DNA from: Ignavibacteria bacterium
Lineage (GTDB): Bacteria; Bacteroidota; Ignavibacteria; Tepidaquicellales; Tepidaquicellaceae
Length of the DNA: 40,480 nt
Assembly: GCA_016873795.1 (NCBI GenBank)
Contig: VGWA01000009.1
Coordinates: forward strand, 1 to 40,480
Reading direction: 5' to 3'
Shown: positions 8,477-16,413 of the stretch, one piece after another
How the letters are laid out: every line of letters begins with the position of its first letter
Position numbering within the stretch: the first letter of the stretch is position 1
Made by a program: the position numbers and the translations under genes
The notes under the pieces: model-generated
What the model was told of the DNA's origin: nothing
The model's database searches: none
The model's input: only the letters and a program-made list of their open reading frames with translations

Positions 8477-9307
8477 TTAAAATTTTAAGTTAATCAGTTT
8501 AACAATTTTATCCACAAGCAGTTCGAATTTATCGAGTTTAAGCATATTTGAACCGTCGCTCAGTGCTTTCATAGGTTCCGGATGAGTTTCTATGAACAAT
8601 CCGTCTGCTCCTGCCGAAACAGCAGCTTTTGATAGAGGTTCAATAAATTCAGGTTTTCCCCCGCTTACTCCTTTATTTGCAGACGGCATTTGTACCGAGT
8701 GAGTTCCGTCAAATATTACGGGGTATCCGAATTTTTTCATAATAATAATGCTTCGCATATCAACAACGAGATTATTATATCCGAAAAATGTTCCTCGTTC
8801 TGTAAACAGAATTTTATTATTTCCGGTTGAAGCAACCTTTTCTGCCTGATATTTCATATCCTCCGGAGACATAAACTGTCCTTTCTTGATATTGATAATT
8901 TTTCCTGTTTCGCCCGCCGCTTCGAGAAGCTCCGTTTGCCTGCAAAGAAAAGCCGGTATTTGAATAATGTCGGCAACTTCTGCTGCTATTCCCGCTTCAA
9001 ATTCAGAATGTATATCGGTAAGTACCGGAACGGAAAATTCTTTTTTGGTCTGAACCAGAATCTGCAATGCTTTTTCCATTCCAATTCCCCGAAAAGATTT
9101 TCCCGATGTTCTGTTAGCTTTTATATAAGATGATTTAAAAACAAAAGGTAGATTGTATTTTGCCGAAATATTTTTAATGTGTTCACAGGTTTTAAAAACC
9201 ACCGATTTATTTTCAATAACACAGGGACCCGCAATCAGCAAAAAATTTCTTTGCTTTTTAAATCCGAGATAAGTAAATATAGAATCGAAGATATGTGATT
9301 TATTCAT
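8477..9307 (-). CDS. kdsA: 3-deoxy-8-phosphooctulonate synthase (KDO-8-P synthase)
   Basis: Condenses arabinose 5-phosphate with phosphoenolpyruvate to form KDO 8-phosphate, the first committed step of KDO synthesis for lipopolysaccharide, in the cytoplasm. The 276-residue protein matches the family along its length. Visible motifs include IAGPCVIE (25-32), KANRTS, the TDIH metal/substrate segment, FDGTHSVQMP and the C-terminal ETHPEP. Cys29 in AGPC marks the metal-dependent class, known from Aquifex; the E. coli enzyme has Asn there. Its ATG overlaps the trmH stop as ATGA, so it is translationally coupled. It implies a Gram-negative outer membrane with KDO. No other KDO gene lies in the window. 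Confidence 0.95.
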   Translation of the reverse strand: MNKSHIFDSIFTYLGFKKQRNFLLIAGPCVIENKSVVFKTCEHIKNISAKYNLPFVFKSSYIKANRTSGKSFRGIGMEKALQILVQTKKEFSVPVLTDIHSEFEAGIAAEVADIIQIPAFLCRQTELLEAAGETGKIINIKKGQFMSPEDMKYQAEKVASTGNNKILFTERGTFFGYNNLVVDMRSIIIMKKFGYPVIFDGTHSVQMPSANKGVSGGKPEFIEPLSKAAVSAGADGLFIETHPEPMKALSDGSNMLKLDKFELLVDKIVKLINLKF

Positions 9308-9894
9308 TTTGATAAATATTTTTTTAATTTTTCGTTAAGTTCTTTTCCTGTATAAAAAGTTTTATCATACATTCCTTTCAACATTCTTTGTCTGACACCC
9401 TCATATATACAAATCGCAGCAGACACGGAAACATTTAAGGATTGTACCATTCCAAACATCGGAATTACCAAGTTTTTGTCAGAAAAATTAATAGCTTCAT
9501 CCGAAACACCGCTGTGTTCATTTCCAAACACCAGAGCAATTTTTTTTGTGTAATCAATATCATACAAAGAATATGATATACAAGTTTTATTTTCGGGTAT
9601 GTGAGTTGAATATATTTTGTACTTTTGTTTTCTTAATTCAAGAAAACAATCTTTCACATTGTTGAATCTTTTGACCTCAATCCATTTGTTAGCGCTTGCC
9701 GAAGAAGTTTTACTTATCCTTGGAAATTCGGATGTATTATAAACTAGATAAACCATATCAATTCCGGCGCATTCAGCAGTTCTGAATATAGCACTTACAT
9801 TATGCGCATCATGAATATTTTCAAGCACCAGCGTAAAATATTTCTGGCGTCTGGATATGACATTTTTGAATTTATTTAATCGTTTTTCGGTCAA
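9304..9894 (-). CDS. trmH: TrmH-family tRNA 2'-O-methyltransferase (SpoU)
   Basis: SPOUT-class SAM-dependent ribose methyltransferase, most likely modifying G18 of tRNA. All three family motifs are visible: motif 1 at 26-43 (NIHDAHNVSAIFRTAECA, with the invariant Asn32 and Arg38), motif 2 at 120-129 (ALVFGNEHSG) and motif 3 at 144-158 (IPMFGMVQSLNVSVS). Its 196-residue length fits a TrmH core with a short C-terminal tail. It starts at TTG: an in-frame TAA lies eight codons upstream and no other start codon precedes motif 1. It is first in the trmH-kdsA-membrane protein operon. TrmH versus other SpoU subfamilies is judged from motif 1 wording, so the exact target base is inferred. Confidence 0.88.
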   Translation of the reverse strand: MTEKRLNKFKNVISRRQKYFTLVLENIHDAHNVSAIFRTAECAGIDMVYLVYNTSEFPRISKTSSASANKWIEVKRFNNVKDCFLELRKQKYKIYSTHIPENKTCISYSLYDIDYTKKIALVFGNEHSGVSDEAINFSDKNLVIPMFGMVQSLNVSVSAAICIYEGVRQRMLKGMYDKTFYTGKELNEKLKKYLSK

Positions 9895-9925
9895 TATGAA
9901 TAATGATTTATAAACCGGTTATATC

Positions 9926-9954
9926 ATAACAAATTAATCATTTAAGTTTGTTAT
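9926..9954. promoter_or_regulatory. inverted repeat in divergent promoter region (possible operator)
   Basis: ATAACAAA (9926-9933) and TTTGTTAT (9947-9954) are perfect inverted arms, extended inward by TTAA/TTAA with one bulged base. It lies between the divergently transcribed trmH operon and the FMN reductase gene, where an operator for either could sit. No regulator gene is adjacent, so the role is inferred from position and symmetry alone. Confidence 0.3.
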
Positions 9955-10036
9955 TTAAAGGAATTTTTTAATAAAATAAAAAGTTACAACCTGCAACAGT
10001 AATAACATGTAAACAAACAGATTAAAAGGAGGAAAA

Positions 10037-10579
10037 ATGAAAATTATTTTAATACCGGGCAGTTTAAGAAAAAACTCGTACAATAAAATGGCTCTGAATT
10101 TTATCAAGAAAGAAATTGAAGAAACAGGCAACAAAGCCGAGATTATAGACTTAAAAAAGGTTAATATGCCGTTATTTGACGAAGATATTGAGTCAGCCGG
10201 AGTACCGCAAAACATAATTGACTTTCAGAACAAACTGCTTGAATCCGATGCATTTATAATTGCTGTTCCGGAATATAATCATTCTGTATCCGGTGCATTG
10301 AAAAATGCAATTGACTGGGCATCGAGGAGTAAGTCTCCGGTTTTTAAAAACAAGAGTATCGGTTTAACCGGTGCATCGACAGGAATGGGCGGGACAATAC
10401 GAGCTCAGATTGCGATACTGCCTACTTTAAGAGCACTTGGTGGAAATATAATACCTTACCAGTCGTATATTGCAGCTGCACAGAATGTGTTTAGTGAAGA
10501 TGGAAACATAAATGACGACAGTATAAGGAATAATTTAAGAAATCTTGTCTTGAATGTTATTGGACAATCAAAGAAATAA
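10037..10579 (+). CDS. NAD(P)H-dependent FMN reductase (flavodoxin-like fold)
   Basis: Cytoplasmic flavoprotein that uses NAD(P)H to reduce FMN, quinones or similar acceptors. The 180-residue flavodoxin-like domain shows the phosphate-binding GSLRKNSYN (8-16) and the flavin-ring loop PEYNHSVSGALKNAIDW (78-94), followed by GASTGMGG near 112-119. These are hallmarks of the NADPH_dep_FMN_red (ChrR/YieF-like) family. It has the strongest Shine-Dalgarno sequence in the window, AAGGAGG at 10026-10032, four bases before the ATG. It is a single gene, convergent with ligA. The physiological acceptor cannot be read from sequence. Confidence 0.9.
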   Translation: MKIILIPGSLRKNSYNKMALNFIKKEIEETGNKAEIIDLKKVNMPLFDEDIESAGVPQNIIDFQNKLLESDAFIIAVPEYNHSVSGALKNAIDWASRSKSPVFKNKSIGLTGASTGMGGTIRAQIAILPTLRALGGNIIPYQSYIAAAQNVFSEDGNINDDSIRNNLRNLVLNVIGQSKK

Positions 10580-10701
10580 GAAAAAAATGAATTAGTCAAG
10601 TTAAAAGTCTGTTAAACTAATAGTTTATAAAGTTTGACACAGATAGATTCTATGACATAATTCACTAAAGCAGATAAATGTTTGGAAGGTATATGAAATT
10701 T

Positions 10702-12735
10702 TTATCCCGAGATTAATTTTTCGAATTCTTCTTCGTTTATTATTCTTATCGAAAGTTTTTTTGCTTTTTCCAGTTTACTGCCAGAGTCAGAACCTGCAAG
10801 TACATAATTAGTTTTTTTGCTGACTGATGAAGATACTCGGCCTCCTAATTTTTCAATCATTTCGGTTGCCTTTTGCCTGGTGTATTTTTCGAGTGCTCCG
10901 GTAAGAACAAATATTTTCCCTTTAATTTTTAAATTGTCCGGGGCTTTTTCCTTTTGCAAAGTTGAAACAACAGATAGGTTTAATCCTGCCAGTTTAAGTT
11001 TCCGTATTATTTTTAAGTTTTTTTCTTCTTTAAAGAAACTTATAATACTATGGGCAATCTTCGGACCTATTTCGTATATATTGGAAATTTCATCTTCGGT
11101 TGCTGAGGCTAATTTACCGATAGAATCGAAATGCTGCGAAAGTATTTTTGCAATACGGCTTCCAACATGTCTAATTCCGATTGCATATAATACTTTATCA
11201 AAAGGTTTTTGTTTAGAGTTTTCAATTGATGTTAAAATATTATTGATGCTTTTTTCGCCGAATCTTTCGAGTTCGATAAGTTCGTTCCTGTATTTTTTTA
11301 GTTCGTACAAATCTGCGAAGTCTTTTATATATCCTTTATTGAGAAAAGTTTCTATAATACTTTCACCTAACCCTTCAATTTCCATTGCATCTCTGAAAAC
11401 AAAATGTTCGATTCTTCCCTTGACCTGTGCGGGGCAAAAATAATTCGGGCAATAGTAATTGACTTCATCATCAGGATTTTCCAATTTGGTATTACATACC
11501 GGACATTTTTCCGGGGGGGTATAAATCCGTGAATTATCTTTACTAAAGTCAGGTCTTTTTTCTTTTATAACTTCGACAACCTTTGGAATTACCTCTCCTC
11601 CTTTTTCGATTTTTACGTAATCACCCGTTCTTATATCTTTTCTTCTGATTTCATCGAAATTGTGAAGTGTAGCCCTTGAGATTTTTGAGCCGGAAAGAAA
11701 AACCGGTTCAAGTTCAGCTACCGGAGTTATTGTTCCGAGCCTGCCTACCTGACATGTAACATTCAGGATTTTTGTAATTTTTTCTTTTGCTTTAAACTTA
11801 TATGCTATAGCCCAACGAGGTGATTTTGAGACGCTTCCGAGCAGATCCTGCTGCCTGAGTGAATCGATTTTGACAACCACACCGTCAATCTCGTACGGGA
11901 GTTCATCTCTTATTAGTTCTATTTCATTGCAATACTTTTTGACTTCTTCGATATCTTTTACTTTTTTGCAATATTTTGAGACAGGAAACCGCATTTCTTT
12001 CAGATATTGAAGATTTTTGTAATGAGAATCTAATTTTAAATCTTCTGTTGAGAAGTAATATGTAAAAAGTGTTAAAGGTCTGGCAGCGACAATTTTACTG
12101 TCTTTTAATTTTAGAGTACCCGCCGCGGTATTTCTTGCATTTGCAAATAATTTTTCCCCTTTAATTTCCTGTTCTTCATTAATTTTTAAGAAATCTTCTT
12201 TATTTATTATTACCTCTCCCCTGACTTCGAAATTTTGTACTTTTTCCGAACTAAAGTCAGGTTTAACTGAAAGAGGCAAAGATTTTATCGTTCTGAGATT
12301 TTGTGTTATATTATCTCCCTTGGTTCCGTCTCCCCGTGTAGCCCCCCTGATGAATTTACCATTTTCATAAATTAAAGAAACTGCAACGCCGTCAAACTTT
12401 AATTCACATACATATTCATATTCCTTCTGTTCTAATAAAGAACTTATTCGTCTATCAAAGTCGGTTAATTCGTCGAAGTTGTAAGAGTTGGAGAGTGAGA
12501 GCATCGGTGTCTTATGTTCGACGACTTCAAACTTTTTTGTCGGTTCACCCGAGACACGTTGTGTTGGGGATTCAAATGTTTTATATTGCGGATATTTTTC
12601 TTCGAGCTCTTCAAGCTCTTTCATCATCAGGTCGTATTTATAGTCATCAATATCCGGTTCAGCAAGAACATAGTACTTATAATCCGCATCGTTTATCTTT
12701 TCCCTTAGTTCTTTGATTCTTTTTTCTGCTTCCAA
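10702..12735 (-). CDS. ligA: NAD-dependent DNA ligase
   Basis: Seals nicks in duplex DNA during replication and repair, using NAD. The 677-residue protein has the full bacterial layout: the Ia domain (1-65), the adenylation domain with KFDG and nucleophile Lys113, the OB fold, a Cys4 zinc finger (C411, C414, C429, C434), helix-hairpin-helix repeats (~450-580) and a C-terminal BRCT domain (~597-677). It starts at TTG: an in-frame TGA occurs 15 codons upstream and the N-terminus aligns with normal LigA. Two loops contain the peptide PDFS (159-162, 395-398), each encoded by an exact copy of the dispersed 12-bp repeat CCTGACTTTAGT. Both loops are poorly conserved in LigA proteins. It lies 121 bp downstream of the rodZ-like gene. 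Confidence 0.97.
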   Translation of the reverse strand: MEAEKRIKELREKINDADYKYYVLAEPDIDDYKYDLMMKELEELEEKYPQYKTFESPTQRVSGEPTKKFEVVEHKTPMLSLSNSYNFDELTDFDRRISSLLEQKEYEYVCELKFDGVAVSLIYENGKFIRGATRGDGTKGDNITQNLRTIKSLPLSVKPDFSSEKVQNFEVRGEVIINKEDFLKINEEQEIKGEKLFANARNTAAGTLKLKDSKIVAARPLTLFTYYFSTEDLKLDSHYKNLQYLKEMRFPVSKYCKKVKDIEEVKKYCNEIELIRDELPYEIDGVVVKIDSLRQQDLLGSVSKSPRWAIAYKFKAKEKITKILNVTCQVGRLGTITPVAELEPVFLSGSKISRATLHNFDEIRRKDIRTGDYVKIEKGGEVIPKVVEVIKEKRPDFSKDNSRIYTPPEKCPVCNTKLENPDDEVNYYCPNYFCPAQVKGRIEHFVFRDAMEIEGLGESIIETFLNKGYIKDFADLYELKKYRNELIELERFGEKSINNILTSIENSKQKPFDKVLYAIGIRHVGSRIAKILSQHFDSIGKLASATEDEISNIYEIGPKIAHSIISFFKEEKNLKIIRKLKLAGLNLSVVSTLQKEKAPDNLKIKGKIFVLTGALEKYTRQKATEMIEKLGGRVSSSVSKKTNYVLAGSDSGSKLEKAKKLSIRIINEEEFEKLISG
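11536..11553 (+). repeat. copy of the dispersed 18-bp repeat inside ligA
   Basis: ATCTTTACTAAAGTCAGG matches the intergenic reference copy at 16 of 18 positions and is exact over the 12-bp core (11542-11553). On the coding strand the core reads CCT GAC TTT AGT (PDFS, residues 395-398), just before the zinc finger. Confidence 0.7.
12244..12261 (+). repeat. second copy of the dispersed repeat inside ligA
   Basis: TTCCGAACTAAAGTCAGG matches the reference at 16 of 18 positions and is exact over the 12-bp core (12250-12261). It is read in the same frame as the other ligA copy, giving PDFS at residues 159-162 in the adenylation domain. A third reading frame of the unit would contain TGA and TAG, so only some frames are tolerated in genes. 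Confidence 0.7.
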
Positions 12736-12784
12736 TTTGATGATTCTATAGTTCTGATTTCGGGATATGAAATTAGTTCAATAC

Positions 12785-12802
12785 ATCCTTACTAAAGTCA
12801 GG
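12785..12802 (+). repeat. copy of the dispersed 18-bp repeat between rodZ and ligA
   Basis: ATCCTTACTAAAGTCAGG, 17 of 18 identical to the copy at 1977-1994. It lies in the 121-bp gap upstream of ligA, 50 bp before the ligA start. Confidence 0.7.
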
Positions 12803-12856
12803 TGTTTTCTGTGCATTTATTTACCTCTTAACCTCTCGACCCTTTATTGTCTCAGC

Positions 12857-13903
12857 TTATTTTGGCTTAGGCAATTTTCCGCCCGGCATGGGTCCGTCTT
12901 TTCCTATCCTTAAATTGTTTTGTTTTTCGAACTTTAGTTCGAATTTTTTATCATTAATAAAAAGGTCAAAAGCTTTGGAATTATCGGTTGTCAAAAATAT
13001 GAAATTTTTTGCCTTAAAAATCAGTTCCTGTCCTGCTTCGAAACGTTTAGTAACCGGATTGTTAATCAATGTATCATACACAATTTTTACCGAACCTTTA
13101 TCTTTTCCGGCAATTTTTACTATTACTGAATCGATTTTTGTTTCCGTTTGCTGAGTGGTTTGAGTTTGTTGTACCGAGTCCTTTTTGGTGTCTGCCGTAA
13201 CAGTTTCTGTTTTTGTCGAAGTATCTGTAATTTCCTGAGGAGGGATAGGTGTACTTTTTTTAGACGGGAAGAACGCAGGTTTGAATAAAAAATAAAGAGC
13301 AACAATTATTAAAATTCCAATAGTTATACTGCCCAATCTTTTCCAGAATGCCGGAGTGTAATTGAAGAATTTCTTTTTATGTTTTGTTTCATCACTTTCA
13401 ATGTCATAATCATCCGAAGAAATCTTTTTAGTCTTTATAGATTCCCCGGGCTCTTTTTTGAAACTTGTTTTTGTAACATCAAGTTTTTCTGCAGCAGTAT
13501 GGTCGGGGGAAATTTTCGGTGTCACTTTTTGTTCTGTTTTTGCTGCATCCTGTTTAGTATGTGTTGTCTCACGCAGTTCGGAGAGTTTTTCACGTTCGCT
13601 GCGGTGAACAGGGCGGAATTGTTCTCGTGAGGTCACTGAAGGTTCAGGGGCATATTTTGACCGGTATTTTCCGCTTTTTGCAAGATTGTAATTGTAAATT
13701 ATTTCGTTTTCTTCAATGCCTACTGCTCTTGCATATTGTTTCAGGAAAGCTCTGATGTAGGTTTCGGGTTGAAACGAAAAATCACCGCCCTCCATTTTCT
13801 CGAAATTTGATATGTGAAGCCGTGTTTCATTATAAACCTCGATCAGGGTTACCCCTTTTTCCTCTCTTATGCGTCTTAAATCTTCACCAAACTTCTTTAG
13901 CAT
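12857..13903 (-). CDS. rodZ: RodZ-like cell-shape protein (HTH, membrane span, DUF4115)
   Basis: Bitopic inner-membrane protein that in known cases links MreB to the cell wall machinery. Residues 1-72 form a cytoplasmic helix-turn-helix domain (FGEDLRRIREEKGVTL ... FLKQYARAVG). A charged linker (~80-180) follows, then one transmembrane segment (~190-209), a Thr/Gln-rich periplasmic linker and a C-terminal DUF4115 beta domain (~265-340). This is the standard RodZ order and the 348-residue length is typical. The start is ATG. It is divergent from yggS, with a 167-bp shared promoter region, and upstream of ligA on the same strand. Neither mreB nor other rod genes are present. The gene name is by architecture. 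Confidence 0.85.
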   Translation of the reverse strand: MLKKFGEDLRRIREEKGVTLIEVYNETRLHISNFEKMEGGDFSFQPETYIRAFLKQYARAVGIEENEIIYNYNLAKSGKYRSKYAPEPSVTSREQFRPVHRSEREKLSELRETTHTKQDAAKTEQKVTPKISPDHTAAEKLDVTKTSFKKEPGESIKTKKISSDDYDIESDETKHKKKFFNYTPAFWKRLGSITIGILIIVALYFLFKPAFFPSKKSTPIPPQEITDTSTKTETVTADTKKDSVQQTQTTQQTETKIDSVIVKIAGKDKGSVKIVYDTLINNPVTKRFEAGQELIFKAKNFIFLTTDNSKAFDLFINDKKFELKFEKQNNLRIGKDGPMPGGKLPKPK

Positions 13904-14070
13904 TTATGTTTTTATTAAATTTGTACAAAAATATTGTTAAATCTACCAAATGAAAAAATTAACAAAATCAATTATTAACGACAATTATAAAATTACCATA
14001 AATAGTTGAAAATTTAAAGTTAAAAATATATTGAAAATTGATTAAATAAAAAGTATTTTTATCAAGTAAT

Positions 14071-14802
14071 ATGTCTATACAGGAAATCAGATTAAAAGAA
14101 ATCCGTTTAAATTACGAGAAATTAATAAATAATATTAAGACCAAATGTTTATCTCTTGATATTAATTTTAATGATATAACAATTGTTGCCGTAAGCAAGA
14201 CATTTCCTGCTTCTGATATAATCTGCCTTAACGAACTTGGTCATAATGACATAGGCGAAAATAAAGTACAGGAATTAATACAAAAATATAAAGATATTCG
14301 CGATACATACCCGGGCAGTGTTAAATTAAAATGGCATCTTGTCGGACACTTACAAACAAACAAAGTTAAGCATATAACAGACATTGTTCATCTGATACAT
14401 TCCGTTGACAACGTTAAACTCGCTGCAGAAATACAAAAGCAGTTGACTAAAACGGAAACAGGGCGAGATAAAATCATTAATGTGCTAATACAGGTTAATA
14501 CGAGCAGGGAACCCCAGAAATCAGGAGTGGAGATAGGGGATACTGGTAAATTATGCAAAGAAATCAGCTTATATGAAAATATTCGAATTAAAGGTTTAAT
14601 GACAATAGGAATGTTTACAGACAACGAAAATATTATCAGAGAAAATTTTCGGACGTTAAATAATCTTTTTCAGGAGTTAAAATTCATTCATACTGATTTC
14701 AAATATTTATCAATGGGAATGACTTCTGATTATGAAATTGCTCTTGAAGAAGGAGCAAACATGCTCAGAATCGGAAGTGCAATATTCGGAGAGAGAAATT
14801 AA
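14071..14802 (+). CDS. yggS: YggS/PLPBP-family PLP homeostasis protein
   Basis: Cytoplasmic protein that binds pyridoxal 5'-phosphate and buffers its pool; it is not known to catalyse a reaction. The single alanine-racemase-like TIM barrel (243 residues) shows AVSKTFP with PLP-binding Lys43, GENKVQE, WHLVGHLQTNK, SREPQKSGVE, LSMGMTSDYE and a C-terminal RIGSAIFGER. All are family signatures. The start is ATG. It heads a plus-strand run yggS-divIVA-pnp-pnp paralog. In Gram-positive bacteria yggS-type genes also sit just upstream of divIVA in the division cluster, so the order here echoes a widely kept linkage. Confidence 0.95.
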   Translation: MSIQEIRLKEIRLNYEKLINNIKTKCLSLDINFNDITIVAVSKTFPASDIICLNELGHNDIGENKVQELIQKYKDIRDTYPGSVKLKWHLVGHLQTNKVKHITDIVHLIHSVDNVKLAAEIQKQLTKTETGRDKIINVLIQVNTSREPQKSGVEIGDTGKLCKEISLYENIRIKGLMTIGMFTDNENIIRENFRTLNNLFQELKFIHTDFKYLSMGMTSDYEIALEEGANMLRIGSAIFGERN

Positions 14803-14876
14803 ATAAATTCTGTTTTTCAGGAAATTTTTATAATGTAATTATCAGAAAAAAAAGGAAACAAACAATTAATTAATAA

Positions 14877-14899
14877 CGACCGTTACGCATCGGCGGTCG
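14877..14899 (+). promoter_or_regulatory. GC-rich hairpin upstream of divIVA
   Basis: CGACCG (14877-14882) pairs with CGGTCG (14894-14899) across an 11-base loop. It is a GC-rich stem in otherwise very AT-rich DNA, 30 bp before the divIVA ATG. It is followed by A-rich rather than T-rich sequence on the plus strand, so it does not look like a classical terminator after yggS. It may be a leader structure or an mRNA processing site. Confidence 0.35.
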
Positions 14900-14929
14900 G
14901 AAAAATTTATAAATATTAAAGAAAAAATT

Positions 14930-15547
14930 ATGTTTTCAAAAAATTTCAAAAAATCCCTAAGGGGATATGATGTCTCTGAAGTAAATTCACGGCTTGACTT
15001 GATTGACTCAGCTTATGACAAGCTGATAAAAGAAAATAAACATCTTATTGATAAGATTAAGTCACTTCAGGCAGATATAGAAATATATAAAGAAAACGAG
15101 GCAAATCTACAGAAAGCCATAATAAAATCACAGGAGTTAGCCGAAGAAATTATTAATAATGCTAAAAAGAAAGCTGAATTAATAACCAAGGAAGCAGAAT
15201 TAAACCTGAGAAAGCAAAAACAAGATATTGATAATGAAATAATTTCGAAGCAGAGAGAATTAAACGAACTTAAAGAGAAAAACGAGAACCTGATTGAGGA
15301 AGTAAGAAATTATTTAAATGAAAAACTGATAGAACTTGAAGATTTTCTGAAAAACAGAAAGATTTACAAAATGGAACTAACAACTTTTAACACACCGACG
15401 GAAGATGAGAAAATTACGGATGATTTTATCTCGGAGAGCTCTGAATCGGGAGTAAACGTAGAAAATGACGAAAAGAAATCAGGGAAAAATAATGATGATC
15501 TTGAAATTAAAGGTAAGTCTTTCAGTGATAATTTTGAGATTATATAA
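14930..15547 (+). CDS. divIVA: DivIVA-domain coiled-coil protein
   Basis: Cytoplasmic scaffold of the DivIVA/GpsB type, which in known members binds curved membrane and organises growth or division. The N-terminal FKKSLRGYDVSEVNSRLD (residues 6-23) is the conserved DivIVA opening. Residues ~25-145 are an almost continuous coiled coil rich in Lys, Glu and Ile, and the C-terminal ~50 residues are acidic and probably disordered. The start gives an N-terminus about 10 residues shorter than usual, and no ATG, GTG or TTG lies just upstream to extend it. The short form could affect membrane binding. It lies between yggS (127 bp gap) and pnp (5 bp gap). Confidence 0.85.
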   Translation: MFSKNFKKSLRGYDVSEVNSRLDLIDSAYDKLIKENKHLIDKIKSLQADIEIYKENEANLQKAIIKSQELAEEIINNAKKKAELITKEAELNLRKQKQDIDNEIISKQRELNELKEKNENLIEEVRNYLNEKLIELEDFLKNRKIYKMELTTFNTPTEDEKITDDFISESSESGVNVENDEKKSGKNNDDLEIKGKSFSDNFEII

Positions 15548-15552
15548 CACAA

Positions 15553-16404
15553 GTGCCAAAGTCTAACCATTTCATATCGACAGAATATATTAAAAAGAAA
15601 ATTTCCGAAAAGAGAATAGAAAAACCGGTTTCAGGAACAAAGTCAGAACAAAAAATTGGAATAATTTTAGGTACAGGGCTTGGGGGGTTGGTCAAAGACA
15701 TTAATATCAACTTTGAGATAGATTATAATGATATCCCGAACTTTCCTGTTTCCACAGTTGAATCACATAAGGGTAAATTAATATTCGGAACACTTTCAGG
15801 GAAAGATATAATTGCAATGCAGGGAAGATTCCATTTTTACGAAGGGTATTCACACTCAAGAATTATATACCCTGTCAAAGTACTGAACGATTTAGGAATT
15901 AAGTATCTAATTGTATCAAATGCATGCGGAGCTTTGAATCCCCAATTTAAAAAATCCGATTTAATGATAATAACTTCGCATATAAATTTACATTTTACAA
16001 ATCCCTTAATCGGAAATGTTTTTAATACCACATCCCGATCGGGAAAAAATGATTCGGCTTATTATTCGCGAAGATTGATAAATCTGGCAGAACGAATAGC
16101 ACAGGAAAACGAAATTGAAATTCGCAAGGGAGTTTATGCAACGGTACACGGTCCGAATCTCGAAACAAGGTCAGAATATCGCTTTATTAAAAACATGGGT
16201 GCTGATGTGGTCGGAATGTCTACCGTACCGGAAGTTATAGTTGCTCACAGTCTTGGGATAGAGTGTTTGGGTCTTTCGATAGTAACGGATGAGGGATTTC
16301 CGGACTCACTGGAAGTCGCAGTACTGGAGAATATTTTAAAAGCTGCAGCAGCAGCCGAACCGAAATTAACACTGATAATTAAAAAAATAATTGAAAATTT
16401 ATAA
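15553..16404 (+). CDS. punA: purine nucleoside phosphorylase (PNP-I family)
   Basis: Phosphorolyses purine nucleosides to base plus ribose 1-phosphate in salvage. The 283-residue protein has the trimeric PNP-I motifs: phosphate loop GTGLGGL (40-46), ESHKGKL with His72, QGRFHFYEGY (Arg92, His94), SNACGALNP (122-130), GPNLET with Glu204 and GMSTVPE (Met222). At the base-recognition site it has ITD-type Asp246, where mammalian PNP has Asn243. The same change in the human enzyme shifts preference towards 6-aminopurines, so adenosine use is possible here. It starts at GTG, 5 bp after divIVA; no in-frame ATG precedes the phosphate loop. Confidence 0.93.
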   Translation: MPKSNHFISTEYIKKKISEKRIEKPVSGTKSEQKIGIILGTGLGGLVKDININFEIDYNDIPNFPVSTVESHKGKLIFGTLSGKDIIAMQGRFHFYEGYSHSRIIYPVKVLNDLGIKYLIVSNACGALNPQFKKSDLMIITSHINLHFTNPLIGNVFNTTSRSGKNDSAYYSRRLINLAERIAQENEIEIRKGVYATVHGPNLETRSEYRFIKNMGADVVGMSTVPEVIVAHSLGIECLGLSIVTDEGFPDSLEVAVLENILKAAAAAEPKLTLIIKKIIENL

Positions 16405-16413
16405 ATACTAATT

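Noticed and set aside
10817-11443. 208-codon open frame on the plus strand
   Set aside because: It lies antisense within ligA, is Ser/Phe/Ile-rich and has no recognisable motif; it mirrors ligA codon use.
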